From a virus, in IMG/VR virus record IMGVR_UViG_3300009093_000086, positions 1 to 36,495 of that record: DNA of 36,495 nt. One strand, written 5' to 3'. Positions 1-7,322 of the stretch are shown in pieces. The position numbers and the translations under genes were made by a program. Numbering within the stretch: the first letter of the stretch is position 1; the number at the start of each line of letters is the position of its first letter. Below the pieces are notes generated by a model. That model searched no databases. It saw nothing but the letters and a program-made list of their open reading frames with translations, and was not told where the DNA came from.

Positions 1-49
1 CTATTGATTTCGCCCCAGCCCATTCGTAGAGTACGACGAGAAACGTGAC

Positions 50-123
50 GGGCGATTAGCTCAGTTGGCTAGAGCGCAGGTATCACACACCTGAGGTCAC
101 AGGTTCGAGCCCTGTATCGCCCA
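50..123 (+). tRNA. tRNA-Val, anticodon CAC
   Basis: The sequence folds as a full cloverleaf. The acceptor stem is GGGCGAT (50-56) with ATCGCCC (116-122) and discriminator A123. The D stem is GCTC/GAGC (59-62/72-75). The anticodon stem is CAGGT/ACCTG (77-81/89-93) with loop ATCACAC, which places anticodon CAC at 84-86 and reads GTG valine codons. The T stem is ACAGG/CCTGT with loop TTCGAGC. No CCA is encoded. The 3' half, starting at the first base of the anticodon loop, serves as the attachment site of the provirus and is repeated at 33686. The gene stays intact because the element supplied or matched its 3' end. Confidence 0.97.
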
Positions 124-154
124 TTTTCCTTAACTCATTTCAGGAACGCCGCTC
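82..154 (+). other. attL: left attachment site in tRNA-Val
   Basis: Bases 82-131 match 33686-33735 exactly (50 bp, constant offset 33604). After three mismatches among the next bases, 136-154 again matches 33740-33758. Identity begins exactly at the anticodon loop, a common crossover subsite for tyrosine recombinases that use tRNA genes. The integrase gene begins 85 bp further in. Confidence 0.93.
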
Positions 155-199
155 GTGACCGTGTTCGCGTTGGACATGGGATGGCTAATTTCCGCTGCC

Positions 200-217
200 A
201 AACCGGTAGAAACCGGT
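200..217. repeat. Paired AAACCGGT motif before integrase
   Basis: AAACCGGT occurs at 200-207 and again at 210-217, followed by TT, so the pair also reads as the inverted repeat AACCGGTNNNAACCGGTT. It lies between attL and the integrase start at 240. It could be an arm-type integrase/excisionase site or an operator for the integrase gene. The role is inferred from position only. Confidence 0.4.
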
Positions 218-239
218 TTGCGAATTTGGCGGAGATGTC

Positions 240-1490
240 ATGCCCAAGCTCCTGCATCGGAATCCGGCATATCGAAAGCACCGTGCCTCTGGACAAGCGA
301 TCGTAACAATCGACGGACACGATCATTACCTTGGACCATATGGCACCCGCGCCAGCCGGGGTGAATATGACCGCGTCATCGCAGAATGGCTGGCCGCTGG
401 CCGCCATTCCCCTGTCCCGATCTCCGATTTGACAATCGCTGAGTTGATGGTTCTCTACCTCGAGCATTGCCGGACGTATTATCGCCGGCCCGACGGCACC
501 CCGACAAATGAAACGGATTGTATCATTCAGGCTTTGCGTCCGCTCAAAGAGCTATACAGCCGAACCCGCGCTGCCGACTTCGGACCGCTGGCGCTGAAAA
601 CCGTTCGCCAGCGGATGATCGAAAAGAATTGGGCGCGGACTCGCATCAATATGAACGTCGGGAGAATCAAACGATTCTTCCGATGGGCCACTGAAAACGA
701 AAAAGTGCCGGCATCGGTACTCCACGGCCTACAAGCGGTCCAAGGTCTTCGCGCCGGGCGATCGGAAGCTAAAGAATCTGAGCCAGTCACCGCCGTGGCG
801 GAAAGTTCCGTCGGCTCCGTGATCCCATTCATGCATAAGCCGATCGATAGCATGGTTCGGCTGCAGCTCCTGACCGGCATGCGGCCGGGCGAGATCTGCG
901 GCATGCGCGGATGCGATTTGGACACGACCGGCAGCCTCTGGCTCTATAAGCCTGGTGATCACAAGACTCGCCATCATGGCCATGAGAGGATCGTATATCT
1001 GGGCGCCAAGGCTCAGGCGCTGATCAATGATTTCCTAAAAACCGATCTGAATGCCTATCTCTTTTCGCCTTCTGAAGCTCAAGCTGATCGGCTGGAGGCT
1101 ATGCATGCAGCGCGCAGGACGCCTATCAGTTGCGGCAATCGGCCAGGCTCAAATCGGAAGCGCCGACCGAAGCGCCGACCCGGGGACCGCTATGAAGTCA
1201 CTGCATACAACCGGGCTGTGAGTCGCGCATGCGAGAAGGCGTTCCCACCGCCTGAAGACCTTGGTGCTGGCCTCGATGAAACTGAGAAAGAGGCCAAGCT
1301 CCGGGACTGGCGCGCGGCTCACCATTTCCACGTTCATCAACTAAGACATACCGCCGCGACGATGATGAGGAAATCGTGGGGCCTCGAAGCGGCTCAAGTG
1401 CTCCTTGGTCACCGTAACGTCCGCATCACGGAAACTTATGCGGAAAAAAATATTGAACTAGCCAAACGATTCATGTCGGAATTTGGATGA
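240..1490 (+). CDS. int: Tyrosine-family integrase
   Basis: This 416-residue tyrosine recombinase catalyses integration into the adjacent tRNA-Val and, with an excisionase, excision. Residues about 60-160 form the SAM-like core-binding domain. The catalytic domain shows Arg215 (TGMRPGE), a candidate Lys242, the HxxR box His366-Gln-Leu-Arg369, His391 (LLGHRN) and nucleophile Tyr400 (ITETYAEK). A basic insertion around residues 300-330 with GDRYEVTAYNRA before the HxxR box is typical of integrases I associate with planctomycetes. It starts 85 bp from attL and reads away from the tRNA. The ATG at 240 follows GGAG with short spacing. A decayed relative lies just outside attR. Confidence 0.95.
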   Translation: MPKLLHRNPAYRKHRASGQAIVTIDGHDHYLGPYGTRASRGEYDRVIAEWLAAGRHSPVPISDLTIAELMVLYLEHCRTYYRRPDGTPTNETDCIIQALRPLKELYSRTRAADFGPLALKTVRQRMIEKNWARTRINMNVGRIKRFFRWATENEKVPASVLHGLQAVQGLRAGRSEAKESEPVTAVAESSVGSVIPFMHKPIDSMVRLQLLTGMRPGEICGMRGCDLDTTGSLWLYKPGDHKTRHHGHERIVYLGAKAQALINDFLKTDLNAYLFSPSEAQADRLEAMHAARRTPISCGNRPGSNRKRRPKRRPGDRYEVTAYNRAVSRACEKAFPPPEDLGAGLDETEKEAKLRDWRAAHHFHVHQLRHTAATMMRKSWGLEAAQVLLGHRNVRITETYAEKNIELAKRFMSEFG

Positions 1491-1598
1491 GCTGGTGAAT
1501 AGGTTGTCCCTAACGATGCGACCGTGCGCGCATCACCAATAACCCTGCTATGACATAGGAATGTGTAAGAAGAAACTCTAAACAAAAGGAGATCAAAA

Positions 1599-1850
1599 AT
1601 GGATGCAGAACTCACCCATGACGACATTGACCAATATGTCCAAACCTCGATTGATTGGACCGAGCGGCTGTTGAAGCGACGGCTGACGTTAGAAGAGCGT
1701 CAATGCCTTGAACCTCACGTTAGAAACAATGGAGATGTTGTAATTATCTTCAGTGAACCGCTCATCAGCAGGTTGATCGCCCAGAAGCCGGACAGGTCCA
1801 TTAGCCCAAAAGATGGAAAGTGGACGGTCCGCGTTTCGGAACTCAATTGA
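1599..1850 (+). CDS. Small acidic protein of unknown function
   Basis: This is an 83-residue protein. The start is well supported by AAAGGAG about 8 bases upstream of the ATG. The N-terminal half is acidic (MDAELTHDDIDQYV) and predicted mostly helical; the C-terminal half is short strands. No Cys pair, signal or membrane segment is seen. It lies 108 bp after the integrase and may be transcribed with the next small gene. I do not recognise the family. Position beside the integrase would fit an accessory or excision-control protein, but nothing in the sequence shows this. Confidence 0.65.
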   Translation: MDAELTHDDIDQYVQTSIDWTERLLKRRLTLEERQCLEPHVRNNGDVVIIFSEPLISRLIAQKPDRSISPKDGKWTVRVSELN

Positions 1851-1858
1851 GCATCCTT

Positions 1859-2065
1859 ATGACTGCCATCGACCATGCCGTTATCGATCAAACGGATTCC
1901 AAGTCCGATCATATCGAAGCTTTGTTATTGGATTTGCAAACGGCCCAAATCGACGGCGACGCCGAGGCAGCCGCCCAGGCACATAGGATGCTTGGGCGGC
2001 TGGGCATTGTCGCGCGCTACCGCCGACTCCGCATTCCGGCCGGCAGTGTTCAATCCGAGCAATGA
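1859..2065 (+). CDS. Small helical protein of unknown function
   Basis: This is a 68-residue protein starting at ATG 1859, eight bases after the previous stop; the frame is open further upstream but would overlap that gene. It is acidic at the N-terminus and has an Ala/Gln-rich helix (DAEAAAQAHRMLGRLGIVARY) in the middle. No clear ribosome site precedes the start, so translation may be coupled to the gene before it. The function is unknown, and it could be a chance reading frame. Confidence 0.4.
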   Translation: MTAIDHAVIDQTDSKSDHIEALLLDLQTAQIDGDAEAAAQAHRMLGRLGIVARYRRLRIPAGSVQSEQ

Positions 2066-2145
2066 TCGGTTCCCGATCGCCGCGACATTCCACGAACATG
2101 CTCCCCCTTTAGGCTGGCATTGACCGTTGCATCTCCGTCCTTATC

Positions 2146-2181
2146 AATGTAACGTGGCGTTATTATGTAATGTGGCGTTAT
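2146..2181. promoter_or_regulatory. Tandem 18-bp operator repeats before PadR-like gene
   Basis: Two directly abutting 18-bp units (2146-2163 and 2164-2181) match at 16 of 18 positions. The core of the first is the perfect palindrome TAACG-TGG-CGTTA (2150-2162). The second is TAATG-TGG-CGTTA. A third copy, TAACG-CGG-CATTA, lies at 2484-2496 inside the gene. The array directly precedes the TTG start of the PadR-like gene. This fits binding sites of a dimeric winged-helix regulator, probably autoregulation. Binding itself is inferred. Confidence 0.6.
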
Positions 2182-2182
2182 A

Positions 2183-2560
2183 TTGCTGCTCAGCGTGGTT
2201 CCAAAAATCACACATCTTCAGTTCCTCGTGATTCGCATCCTGGGCGCCAAGCCGCGGCTCGGCCGGGAGATTCGGGAAATGCTAGCGGCTGAAGGCGAGT
2301 CCAGGAGCCTGCCAGGCTTCTATCAGATGATGGGCCGGCTGGAAAAGGATGGCTTGGTCGAAGGATCTGATCGCATCGCGATCGAAGGCCAGACGGCCAC
2401 CGAACGGCGATACCGGGCAACCGAGACCGGCATCAAGCAAGCTAACGAAGCATTTGATTTTTACGCATCGCGCCCCAGCAATATAACGCGGCATTATCAG
2501 CGTCGTAAATCACGTCCAGATAAAGAGTCGCATCCAAGCCTCTACAATTCTCAAGACTGA
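2183..2560 (+). CDS. PadR-like winged-helix transcription regulator
   Basis: This protein of about 125 residues has the PadR-type winged helix in residues 8-90. A helix begins THLQFLVIRILG, followed by GREIREMLAAEG, then LPGFYQMMGRLEKDGLVEG (recognition helix and turn) and a wing ending ERRYRATETG. PadR proteins are dimeric repressors that act near the promoters of themselves or neighbours. The C-terminal extension of about 35 residues is basic and not typical of the family. The start is uncertain: TTG 2183 or GTG 2195, both without a good ribosome site. Palindromes TAAYG-N3-CRTTA lie just upstream and once inside the 3' part of the gene. Confidence 0.7.
   Translation: MLLSVVPKITHLQFLVIRILGAKPRLGREIREMLAAEGESRSLPGFYQMMGRLEKDGLVEGSDRIAIEGQTATERRYRATETGIKQANEAFDFYASRPSNITRHYQRRKSRPDKESHPSLYNSQD
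2484..2496. promoter_or_regulatory. Third TAAYG-N3-CRTTA palindrome, inside the PadR-like gene
   Basis: TAACGCGGCATTA matches the two upstream operator cores with one arm mismatch. Read in reverse complement, the surrounding bases also match the second upstream copy, TAATGnnGCGTTATATTGCTG, over 19 of 21 positions. So this copy is inverted with respect to that one. It could act as a downstream operator for looping or for road-blocking. Confidence 0.45.
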
Positions 2561-2687
2561 TTTTGCACTGCACCTCTTGGCGCAATCGCGCGCTCATTCT
2601 CTCCAAAAATCAGGCTCGTTCACTTTCATCCTGTCTATATACGCGACCGTTCGTCATTAACGGCGAACACTCGCAAAGGAGAAATAG

Positions 2688-2915
2688 ATGAGCGCGCCAG
2701 CTTCCGCAGTTTTGGACCCGGCCAACACACGATTCATCAAACTCAAAGAGTGGATGACAAGATGGGGCGTGTCGCGGACATATCTCTACGAACATCAGCG
2801 CGACGCCGGCTTCCCGAAAATTGTTCGTCTGGGCAAATGCGCCAGGGTGAGGATCGAAGAGATTGAAGCCTACGAGCGCACCCAGGCTGGTTTCACCGAT
2901 CAACCACGTCAATAA
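2688..2915 (+). CDS. AlpA/excisionase-like DNA-binding protein
   Basis: This 75-residue protein resembles the MerR-type helix-turn-helix fold of AlpA and excisionase proteins. Residues 17-60 read FIKLKEWMTRWGVSRTYLYE, then FPKIVRLGKCARVRIEEIEAYE, the usual 'choose helix, then wing with K/R' pattern. Such proteins bend DNA during excision or regulate early phage genes. The start is well supported by AAAGGAG seven bases upstream. It lies immediately before the replication gene and may control it. A second protein of this general type, DUF1580-like, sits at the other end of the element, so which one is the excisionase is open. Confidence 0.75.
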   Translation: MSAPASAVLDPANTRFIKLKEWMTRWGVSRTYLYEHQRDAGFPKIVRLGKCARVRIEEIEAYERTQAGFTDQPRQ

Positions 2916-2926
2916 AAACGCGCTGT

Positions 2927-4243
2927 ATGCCCATGGTTTTCCAGACAGTGGGCAGCCAGCGCGATGGAGGGAACGTGCGCGATCATAATAAAGACGGAAC
3001 ATCATCGAACACGGGCGCTGAGAATAAATTCAAACTTCATTCGGTGATGGTGCGCGGCGGTCGCTTCGCGCGTTTGTCCAGAACCGAGATGATTGTTTGG
3101 CAAGCCTACTGGGACCACGCAGATACAACTCTGCTGTCTTGGCCCAGCCCGAAGACAATCGCAGGCTATTTGGGCCATTCAAACGATTGCCATGTTCGAC
3201 AGGCGATCAAGTCGCTTGAAGACGCGGGGCTGCTGGAGCGTCTTCCCGGCGCCGGCGGCAACCACGACAACACCCTGCGTGTCAGGCTGCTATTCCCGGG
3301 TCAAAAATCGCCGACCCACAACGCTACTCAAGATCGGAGTACACCACTCGAAATCAGAGTACCGTTAGACGCTACTCCAGTTCAGAGTACGGTGCTCGGA
3401 AGTGGAATGACACACTACTCCGAATCGGATGCCGACACTACTCCAGTTCAGATGAGCATATATAAGGAAGAACAGATCAATGAAGAGATCAATGATGAAC
3501 AGATCATAAATCCCCCCATTGCCCCCCAGGGGGCCCAGGTCGAGAACGAGCGAAGTTTAAAAGAGCCATCTTTCCCAGGCTTCGATCGATTCTGGGACTC
3601 GTGGCCCAAGCATCGACGGAAATACAACCGTGATGGGTGTTTGAAGATCTGGAAGAATAAGAATCTCGAGGCACTAGCGGACGAAATTCTAGCATCGCTT
3701 GAAAGATCGAAGACATGCCACGACTGGCAAAAGGAGGCTGGAAATTACATCCCCGCTCCAGCGGTTTGGCTCAATCAAAAGCGATGGGAAGCGCCATTAA
3801 CTGACGATATTCCAGTCGGCGCAAGAGTCTACGGAGCCGAAGCGGGCCGCCACGCAGGCGAGTTCAAATCAACACAGCGCGGACCCATCCCTTGCGAAAA
3901 GTTCGGTCCGGACGAAATGGAAGCATCTCCTCATTCGGACGAAGATGAGATCCCGGAATCTCTTCGGACCGAGCCATTCATTTCAACATGGCCAAAGTGG
4001 AAAAAGTATCACGAGGAGATGGGACGTCCGTTGAGGACATCGACGATTAAAGCACAGCTCGTCCAGCTTGAAAAGGTGGGCGTTTCGTCTGCGGTGCAAA
4101 CCATCGAGAACTCAATTTGCCAAGGATATACAGGGCTCGTTCCACCAACACTCAAAGGGAAAGATGATAAATACGACCACCGTGCCGCAAAGCGCGCTCG
4201 TGAATATCCTCAGACCTGCAACGTCGAAGTCTTCCGATGCTGA
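2927..4243 (+). CDS. Phage replication initiator, lambda O-like, with winged-helix domain
   Basis: This 438-residue protein has the architecture of phage replication initiators. A winged helix at about residues 38-125 (LSRTEMIVWQAYWDHAD, then SPKTIAGYLGHSNDCHVRQA) would bind the origin. A low-complexity linker spans residues 130-205. A domain at about 215-285 has FWDSWPKHRRKYNRDGCLKIW and NYIPAPAVWLNQKRW, a pattern common in phage O/DnaD-like loaders that recruit helicase. The linker DNA carries iteron-like repeats and an AT-rich stretch, as in lambda O. ATG 2927 has no ribosome site; GTG 2975, after GGAGGG, is an alternative. The DnaB-type helicase lies next door on the other strand. Confidence 0.7.
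   Translation: MPMVFQTVGSQRDGGNVRDHNKDGTSSNTGAENKFKLHSVMVRGGRFARLSRTEMIVWQAYWDHADTTLLSWPSPKTIAGYLGHSNDCHVRQAIKSLEDAGLLERLPGAGGNHDNTLRVRLLFPGQKSPTHNATQDRSTPLEIRVPLDATPVQSTVLGSGMTHYSESDADTTPVQMSIYKEEQINEEINDEQIINPPIAPQGAQVENERSLKEPSFPGFDRFWDSWPKHRRKYNRDGCLKIWKNKNLEALADEILASLERSKTCHDWQKEAGNYIPAPAVWLNQKRWEAPLTDDIPVGARVYGAEAGRHAGEFKSTQRGPIPCEKFGPDEMEASPHSDEDEIPESLRTEPFISTWPKWKKYHEEMGRPLRTSTIKAQLVQLEKVGVSSAVQTIENSICQGYTGLVPPTLKGKDDKYDHRAAKRAREYPQTCNVEVFRC
3323..3510. repeat. Iteron-like 20-bp repeats plus AT-rich stretch: candidate origin
   Basis: Five related 20-bp units lie at 3323-3342, 3343-3362, 3371-3390, 3414-3433 and 3437-3456. The consensus is close to RCTACTCNAGTTCAGAGTAC; most carry ACTC-N8-GAGT, so each is itself an inverted repeat. 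The first two abut. Immediately after them, about 3457-3510 is AT-rich and contains GAACAGATCA twice (3470, 3497) and GATCAATGA repeats. Iterons followed by an AT-rich unwinding region inside the initiator gene is the layout of lambda ori within O. Origin function is inferred. Confidence 0.6.
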
Positions 4244-4385
4244 ACCTCAAGTTCCACCGTCGCCAGCAGCTCCGTGCGCTCGCAGTTGCACATCGCAATG
4301 AAACTGCGGCTGCCCGAGTTCTGCCGTCTACAGGATACATCTTCATCCACGGCACTCCCAATTACACGCCGTGGCGCATTCTCCG

Positions 4386-4422
4386 GCCCGCCAGACCACC
4401 CGTACTGGCGGGCTTTTTATTT
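4386..4422 (+). terminator. Rho-independent terminator after replication gene
   Basis: A 9-bp perfect stem, GCCCGCCAG (4386-4394) with CTGGCGGGC (4405-4413) and a 10-base loop, is followed by TTTTTATTT. It ends rightward transcription from the replication gene. The preceding 140 bp (4244-4385) hold no gene I can support. On the opposite strand, the helicase gene ends at 4417, so its 3' end meets this hairpin. Confidence 0.85.
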
Positions 4423-5310
4423 GCCAATATTCTTGAATCGCATGCACTGCTCATAAAACGCCAAGACGATCTCTCCAGTAGAGCCGTTTCGCTGTTTTAT
4501 GAGCGTGACGTTGGCTAAATGATCGGGCTCGTATCTTGGCTCATGGCTACGATAGCCATCGTCACGATGGAGCAAAATGACGACGTCCGCATCCTCTTCT
4601 ATTGCGCCTGAGCCTCTCAAATCGCATATCCTCGGTCTCAAACCATTGCTTCCATCGCTAGCCCGATTGAGTTGCGAGAGGCAAACAATTGGTATGTCTA
4701 GTTCCCGCGCCAGGGCTTTAATGTTGCGGGATATATCAGCGAGTTCCTCTTCCCGGTTATCGCGCGGCACTGGACTAACCATGAGCTGAATATAGTCAAT
4801 CACCAGAAGCTTGATGTCATGCTCCTTTTTTAGCTTCTTGGCTCTGAGGCACAGCTCATTGATCGTGAGGCCCGGGGAATCATCAATCCAAATCTGAGCC
4901 TTGGCTAAACTTGCGATGGTATTGGCCAAGTGAGCGAATTCATGCGACAAGAGCAACCCTTTGCGCATTTTGTAAAACGCAATTTCTGCGCGGCTGCCTA
5001 GAATGCGCTCCATCAGAGTTGTCGCCTTTGTTTCAAGCGAAAAAACAGCACATGGTTGATGATCATCGACTGAAACATGCTCGATGATGTTCATAGCAAA
5101 GGCGGTCTTCCCCATTGATGGCCTGCCCGCAACGACAATCACCTCTCCATTCTGCAGACCACCAGCGAGAATCGCATCGAGTTCAACGAATCCGGTATCC
5201 ATCCCTTTCGACTCGCAGTTATCAATTATCTCAAATACCTTGTGCAGCACAGCGTTTGAATCAATCGGATCATTCTTCTTCCAACCGATTTCGGAATTGT
5301 CTGAATCCAT
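4417..5310 (-). CDS. DnaB-type replicative helicase, C-terminal domain only
   Basis: This 297-residue protein matches the RecA-like motor domain of DnaB hexameric helicases. Walker A is GRPSMGKT (62-69), the catalytic Glu follows in SLET (91-94), Walker B is LLVIDYIQLM (168-177), the sensor loop is LSQLNRAS (211-218), and the distal motif is LRGSGAIEEDADVVILLHR (about 229-247). Full DnaB proteins are about 450 residues. Here the N-terminal primase-interaction domain is missing; only a 35-residue lead remains. It would unwind DNA at the fork. It is on the opposite strand to the initiator gene, paired with the downstream-facing Trypco2-like gene 23 bp upstream. Confidence 0.9.
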   Translation of the reverse strand: MDSDNSEIGWKKNDPIDSNAVLHKVFEIIDNCESKGMDTGFVELDAILAGGLQNGEVIVVAGRPSMGKTAFAMNIIEHVSVDDHQPCAVFSLETKATTLMERILGSRAEIAFYKMRKGLLLSHEFAHLANTIASLAKAQIWIDDSPGLTINELCLRAKKLKKEHDIKLLVIDYIQLMVSPVPRDNREEELADISRNIKALARELDIPIVCLSQLNRASDGSNGLRPRICDLRGSGAIEEDADVVILLHRDDGYRSHEPRYEPDHLANVTLIKQRNGSTGEIVLAFYEQCMRFKNIGK

Positions 5311-5333
5311 TGGTTATCGCCTTATCAATCCAT

Positions 5334-5723
5334 CTACCCAGCCATGACAACCGCCGTGCCCGTCATAGGTTTCGATTTCGGCATTTCCTCTGACATGGGC
5401 AGCATGACCGGTACGCTAAACTTCACTCGTGAAACGGTTTGATTTTGTTGCTCCTTCTGCCTGGAGTGCCCAACTCCCACCACCGCAGCCACGGTGAGCG
5501 CCCCGCCAGTTTTGTTATTGGTGCCTTCGGTGACCGTGACAGCAATGTCGAATTCCACGACCTGCACCGGCTGGTCATTTAAAGCTGAATAGGATGTTTC
5601 CTTTGAGTAATTGCGCAGCGGTGGACAGATCGTTGCTCTTTGGCGCTTCATCGATTCCTGAGCGGCTTCGACGCCGGATACTATTTTCCGCAATGTCTGA
5701 TGAATGAATTGCTCAACATCCAT
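5334..5723 (-). CDS. Trypco2-like small protein
   Basis: The 129-residue protein begins with an amphipathic helix (residues 1-30, MDVEQFIHQTLRKIVSGVEAAQ). A beta-rich core follows with VVEFDIAVTVTEG (about 54-66), a Gly/Ala-rich turn, and TVSRVKFSVPVMLP. This pattern resembles the Trypco2 family (trypsin-co-occurring domain 2) and related small bacterial proteins whose biochemical role is not established. No protease is next to it here. It precedes the helicase gene in the same direction by 23 bp, so the two are probably one transcript. The family assignment rests on pattern only. Confidence 0.5.
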   Translation of the reverse strand: MDVEQFIHQTLRKIVSGVEAAQESMKRQRATICPPLRNYSKETSYSALNDQPVQVVEFDIAVTVTEGTNNKTGGALTVAAVVGVGHSRQKEQQNQTVSRVKFSVPVMLPMSEEMPKSKPMTGTAVVMAG

Positions 5724-5895
5724 GTTCCGACCTCACGTTTCCTTGGGCTGACTTCCCGGACTTGGTTCGCGCTCTCTACTCCGCGAGCATGCTCTCCATT
5801 TGATTCTACCGCGTCTGGCTTATTTGTCCGAGATGCACCGAGCAGCCTCAGTCTCGTCTAAAGCTCACCCCCACTCGACCGGCTTTGCGCTGTCG

Positions 5896-6453
5896 ATGAG
5901 TCGCGGCGTTGAAACGATGAGTAAGCGAAAGACCAATCTTCGGGAAATGACCGGTCGATGGTGGCTGATTCAGACCCGGCCGCAGTTTGAGCGACGATTC
6001 GCCACTGATCTTGAGCAGGCCAATGTTGACCACTTCCTGCCTCTGACCAAAGTTCGATGCACGCGGCAGGACCGCGGCAGGACTCGATCCATCGTGCAGG
6101 TCAAGCCGCTGTTCCCAACGTACCTGTTTGTGAATTTCCCGAAAGGTGATCGGCCAAGCGCCATCACCGCACGATCAATCGCCAATCCCAAGCTGATTAA
6201 CGTTGCCGATCAGCAGGGACTCGCGATGGACCTGGCCAATCTCCAAATCGCCCTTGACAGCGATAACACGCTAACCGCCCGCCCCACCATCCAGCATGGC
6301 CAACGCGTCCGAGTAATCGAAGGCGCATGCATGGGCATGGAAGGGGAAGCGGTCCGGCAGGACGATCACCACATCCGCATACAGCTATCTGTCTGCATGT
6401 TGGGCCAAGCAGTCGATGTAGATGTTCCCATTGAAAAGGTCGAAGCCTGCTGA
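5896..6453 (+). CDS. NusG/RfaH-like transcription elongation or antitermination factor
   Basis: This protein of about 185 residues (178 if ATG 5917 is used) has the NGN fold: RWWLIQTRPQFERRFATDL at the start, then VDHFLPLTKVRC, KPLFPTYLFVNF and an ISNP-like region ARSIANPKLINVAD. The C-terminal KOW segment reads IQHGQRVRVIEGACMGMEG. NusG paralogues bind RNA polymerase clamp helices and suppress pausing and termination. It is the first gene of a 20-kb late unit, the place held by Q antiterminators in lambda-like phages, so a late-gene antiterminator role is likely. The frame is open back to 5800, but the family match begins near residue 20. Confidence 0.8.
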   Translation: MSRGVETMSKRKTNLREMTGRWWLIQTRPQFERRFATDLEQANVDHFLPLTKVRCTRQDRGRTRSIVQVKPLFPTYLFVNFPKGDRPSAITARSIANPKLINVADQQGLAMDLANLQIALDSDNTLTARPTIQHGQRVRVIEGACMGMEGEAVRQDDHHIRIQLSVCMLGQAVDVDVPIEKVEAC

Positions 6454-6647
6454 TGCAACGAAATGACGCATGCCAAATCGGCAGGATTTTTCGGGTGAAA
6501 AGCACTTTGAGCGAGGTTGTACGTGATCATCGATCCATTGGGCGGGTCCCTTCTGCGGTCTTGAAGTTTCCTGACCGCAACGGGAACAGCCCAAATACGC
6601 AGCACACTAGCGCAACCGCTGTGATTCAGGCTCTTAAAAATATTTAG
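6453..6647 (+). CDS. Possible small protein overlapping the NusG-like stop
   Basis: The 64-residue reading frame starts in the TGATG overlap with the preceding stop, so it could be translated by coupling. The sequence (MQRNDACQIGRIFRVKSTLS...) is basic and matches nothing I recognise. A hairpin, TGCGGTC (6554-6560) with GACCGCA (6573-6579), lies inside it. The region may therefore be an untranslated leader for the structural genes rather than a gene. Confidence 0.3.
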   Translation: MQRNDACQIGRIFRVKSTLSEVVRDHRSIGRVPSAVLKFPDRNGNSPNTQHTSATAVIQALKNI

Positions 6648-6661
6648 GCCCAATCCTTCCC

Positions 6662-7309
6662 ATGTCGAGTGTTTCCCCCAATACGCGAATTCAGCTCTCA
6701 GCCGCCTCAGGGCTGACCCTGTACGGCTTTGTGATTACGCCGATGGGAAGCTTGCCGGCATCTGATGCGTGGGCTAGCTCTGCGCTGGCGCTGCAGGAAA
6801 CAATCCCCAACAGCTCCGAGTATTTCGGCACGTTCCCCAATGAATCACAGGCCGGCCTCTATCTGCTACCGATTTTCGTTCAGAGCGGAGTCGCCCCAGC
6901 CAATACCGATTTGCAGCTTGGTGTGTGGCAGCCGCAAGCAACCGATGGAAACACACCGCCGCCATTGCCGTGCAATGGGGCCGTAACGCTGGCGATCGAC
7001 TGGGACACGACCTGCGGCATCCGAAGTTTGAGCAGGCTTGGCGCCGCACCAGGTGGGCCGCGTCCCGAAGTGTTACCGCAGCCTCAGAACAGCGCACTTA
7101 CCGCACAGCGGATCGTCTCAGAGCTCTACAAGGCGCGTGAGCAAATCGCGAGCGGCGGCAGCTTTGCCACGGTGAATATCGACGGCCAGGCGTTCAGCTA
7201 CACCAGCGTAGCGCAGCTCGATCAGACGATCCTGTTCTGGGAGCGAAAAGTTGCCCGCCTCACTGGGCGCCGCCCGCGCGTCACGACCCTACGCCTCGAC
7301 CGCTTCTAA
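6662..7309 (+). CDS. Neck protein with gpW-like C-terminal domain
   Basis: The last 75 or so of 215 residues match the lambda gpW head-completion family: QRIVSELYKAREQIASGGSF, then ATVNIDGQAFSYTSVAQLD and a closing helix LFWERKVARLTGRR. gpW closes the head channel below the portal. gpW alone is about 68 residues. Here about 135 extra residues precede it, rich in strands (RIQLSAASGLTLYGFVITP) and ending in a Pro-rich linker, of unknown role. The portal gene follows directly. The start at 6662 lacks a strong ribosome site. The function of the C-terminal part is fairly secure; the N-terminal domain is unassigned. Confidence 0.65.
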   Translation: MSSVSPNTRIQLSAASGLTLYGFVITPMGSLPASDAWASSALALQETIPNSSEYFGTFPNESQAGLYLLPIFVQSGVAPANTDLQLGVWQPQATDGNTPPPLPCNGAVTLAIDWDTTCGIRSLSRLGAAPGGPRPEVLPQPQNSALTAQRIVSELYKAREQIASGGSFATVNIDGQAFSYTSVAQLDQTILFWERKVARLTGRRPRVTTLRLDRF

Positions 7310-7322
7310 GCCATCAATCAAC

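Noticed and set aside
3323-3456. CRISPR array
   Set aside because: Units are 20 bp, partly abutting, imperfect, and inside a coding gene without unique spacers of regular length. Iteron-like repeats fit better.
4237-4518. 93-residue plus-strand frame overlapping the initiator stop (ATGCTGA)
   Set aside because: It runs through a strong terminator (4386-4422) and then antisense to the helicase gene, so it is unlikely to be translated in full.
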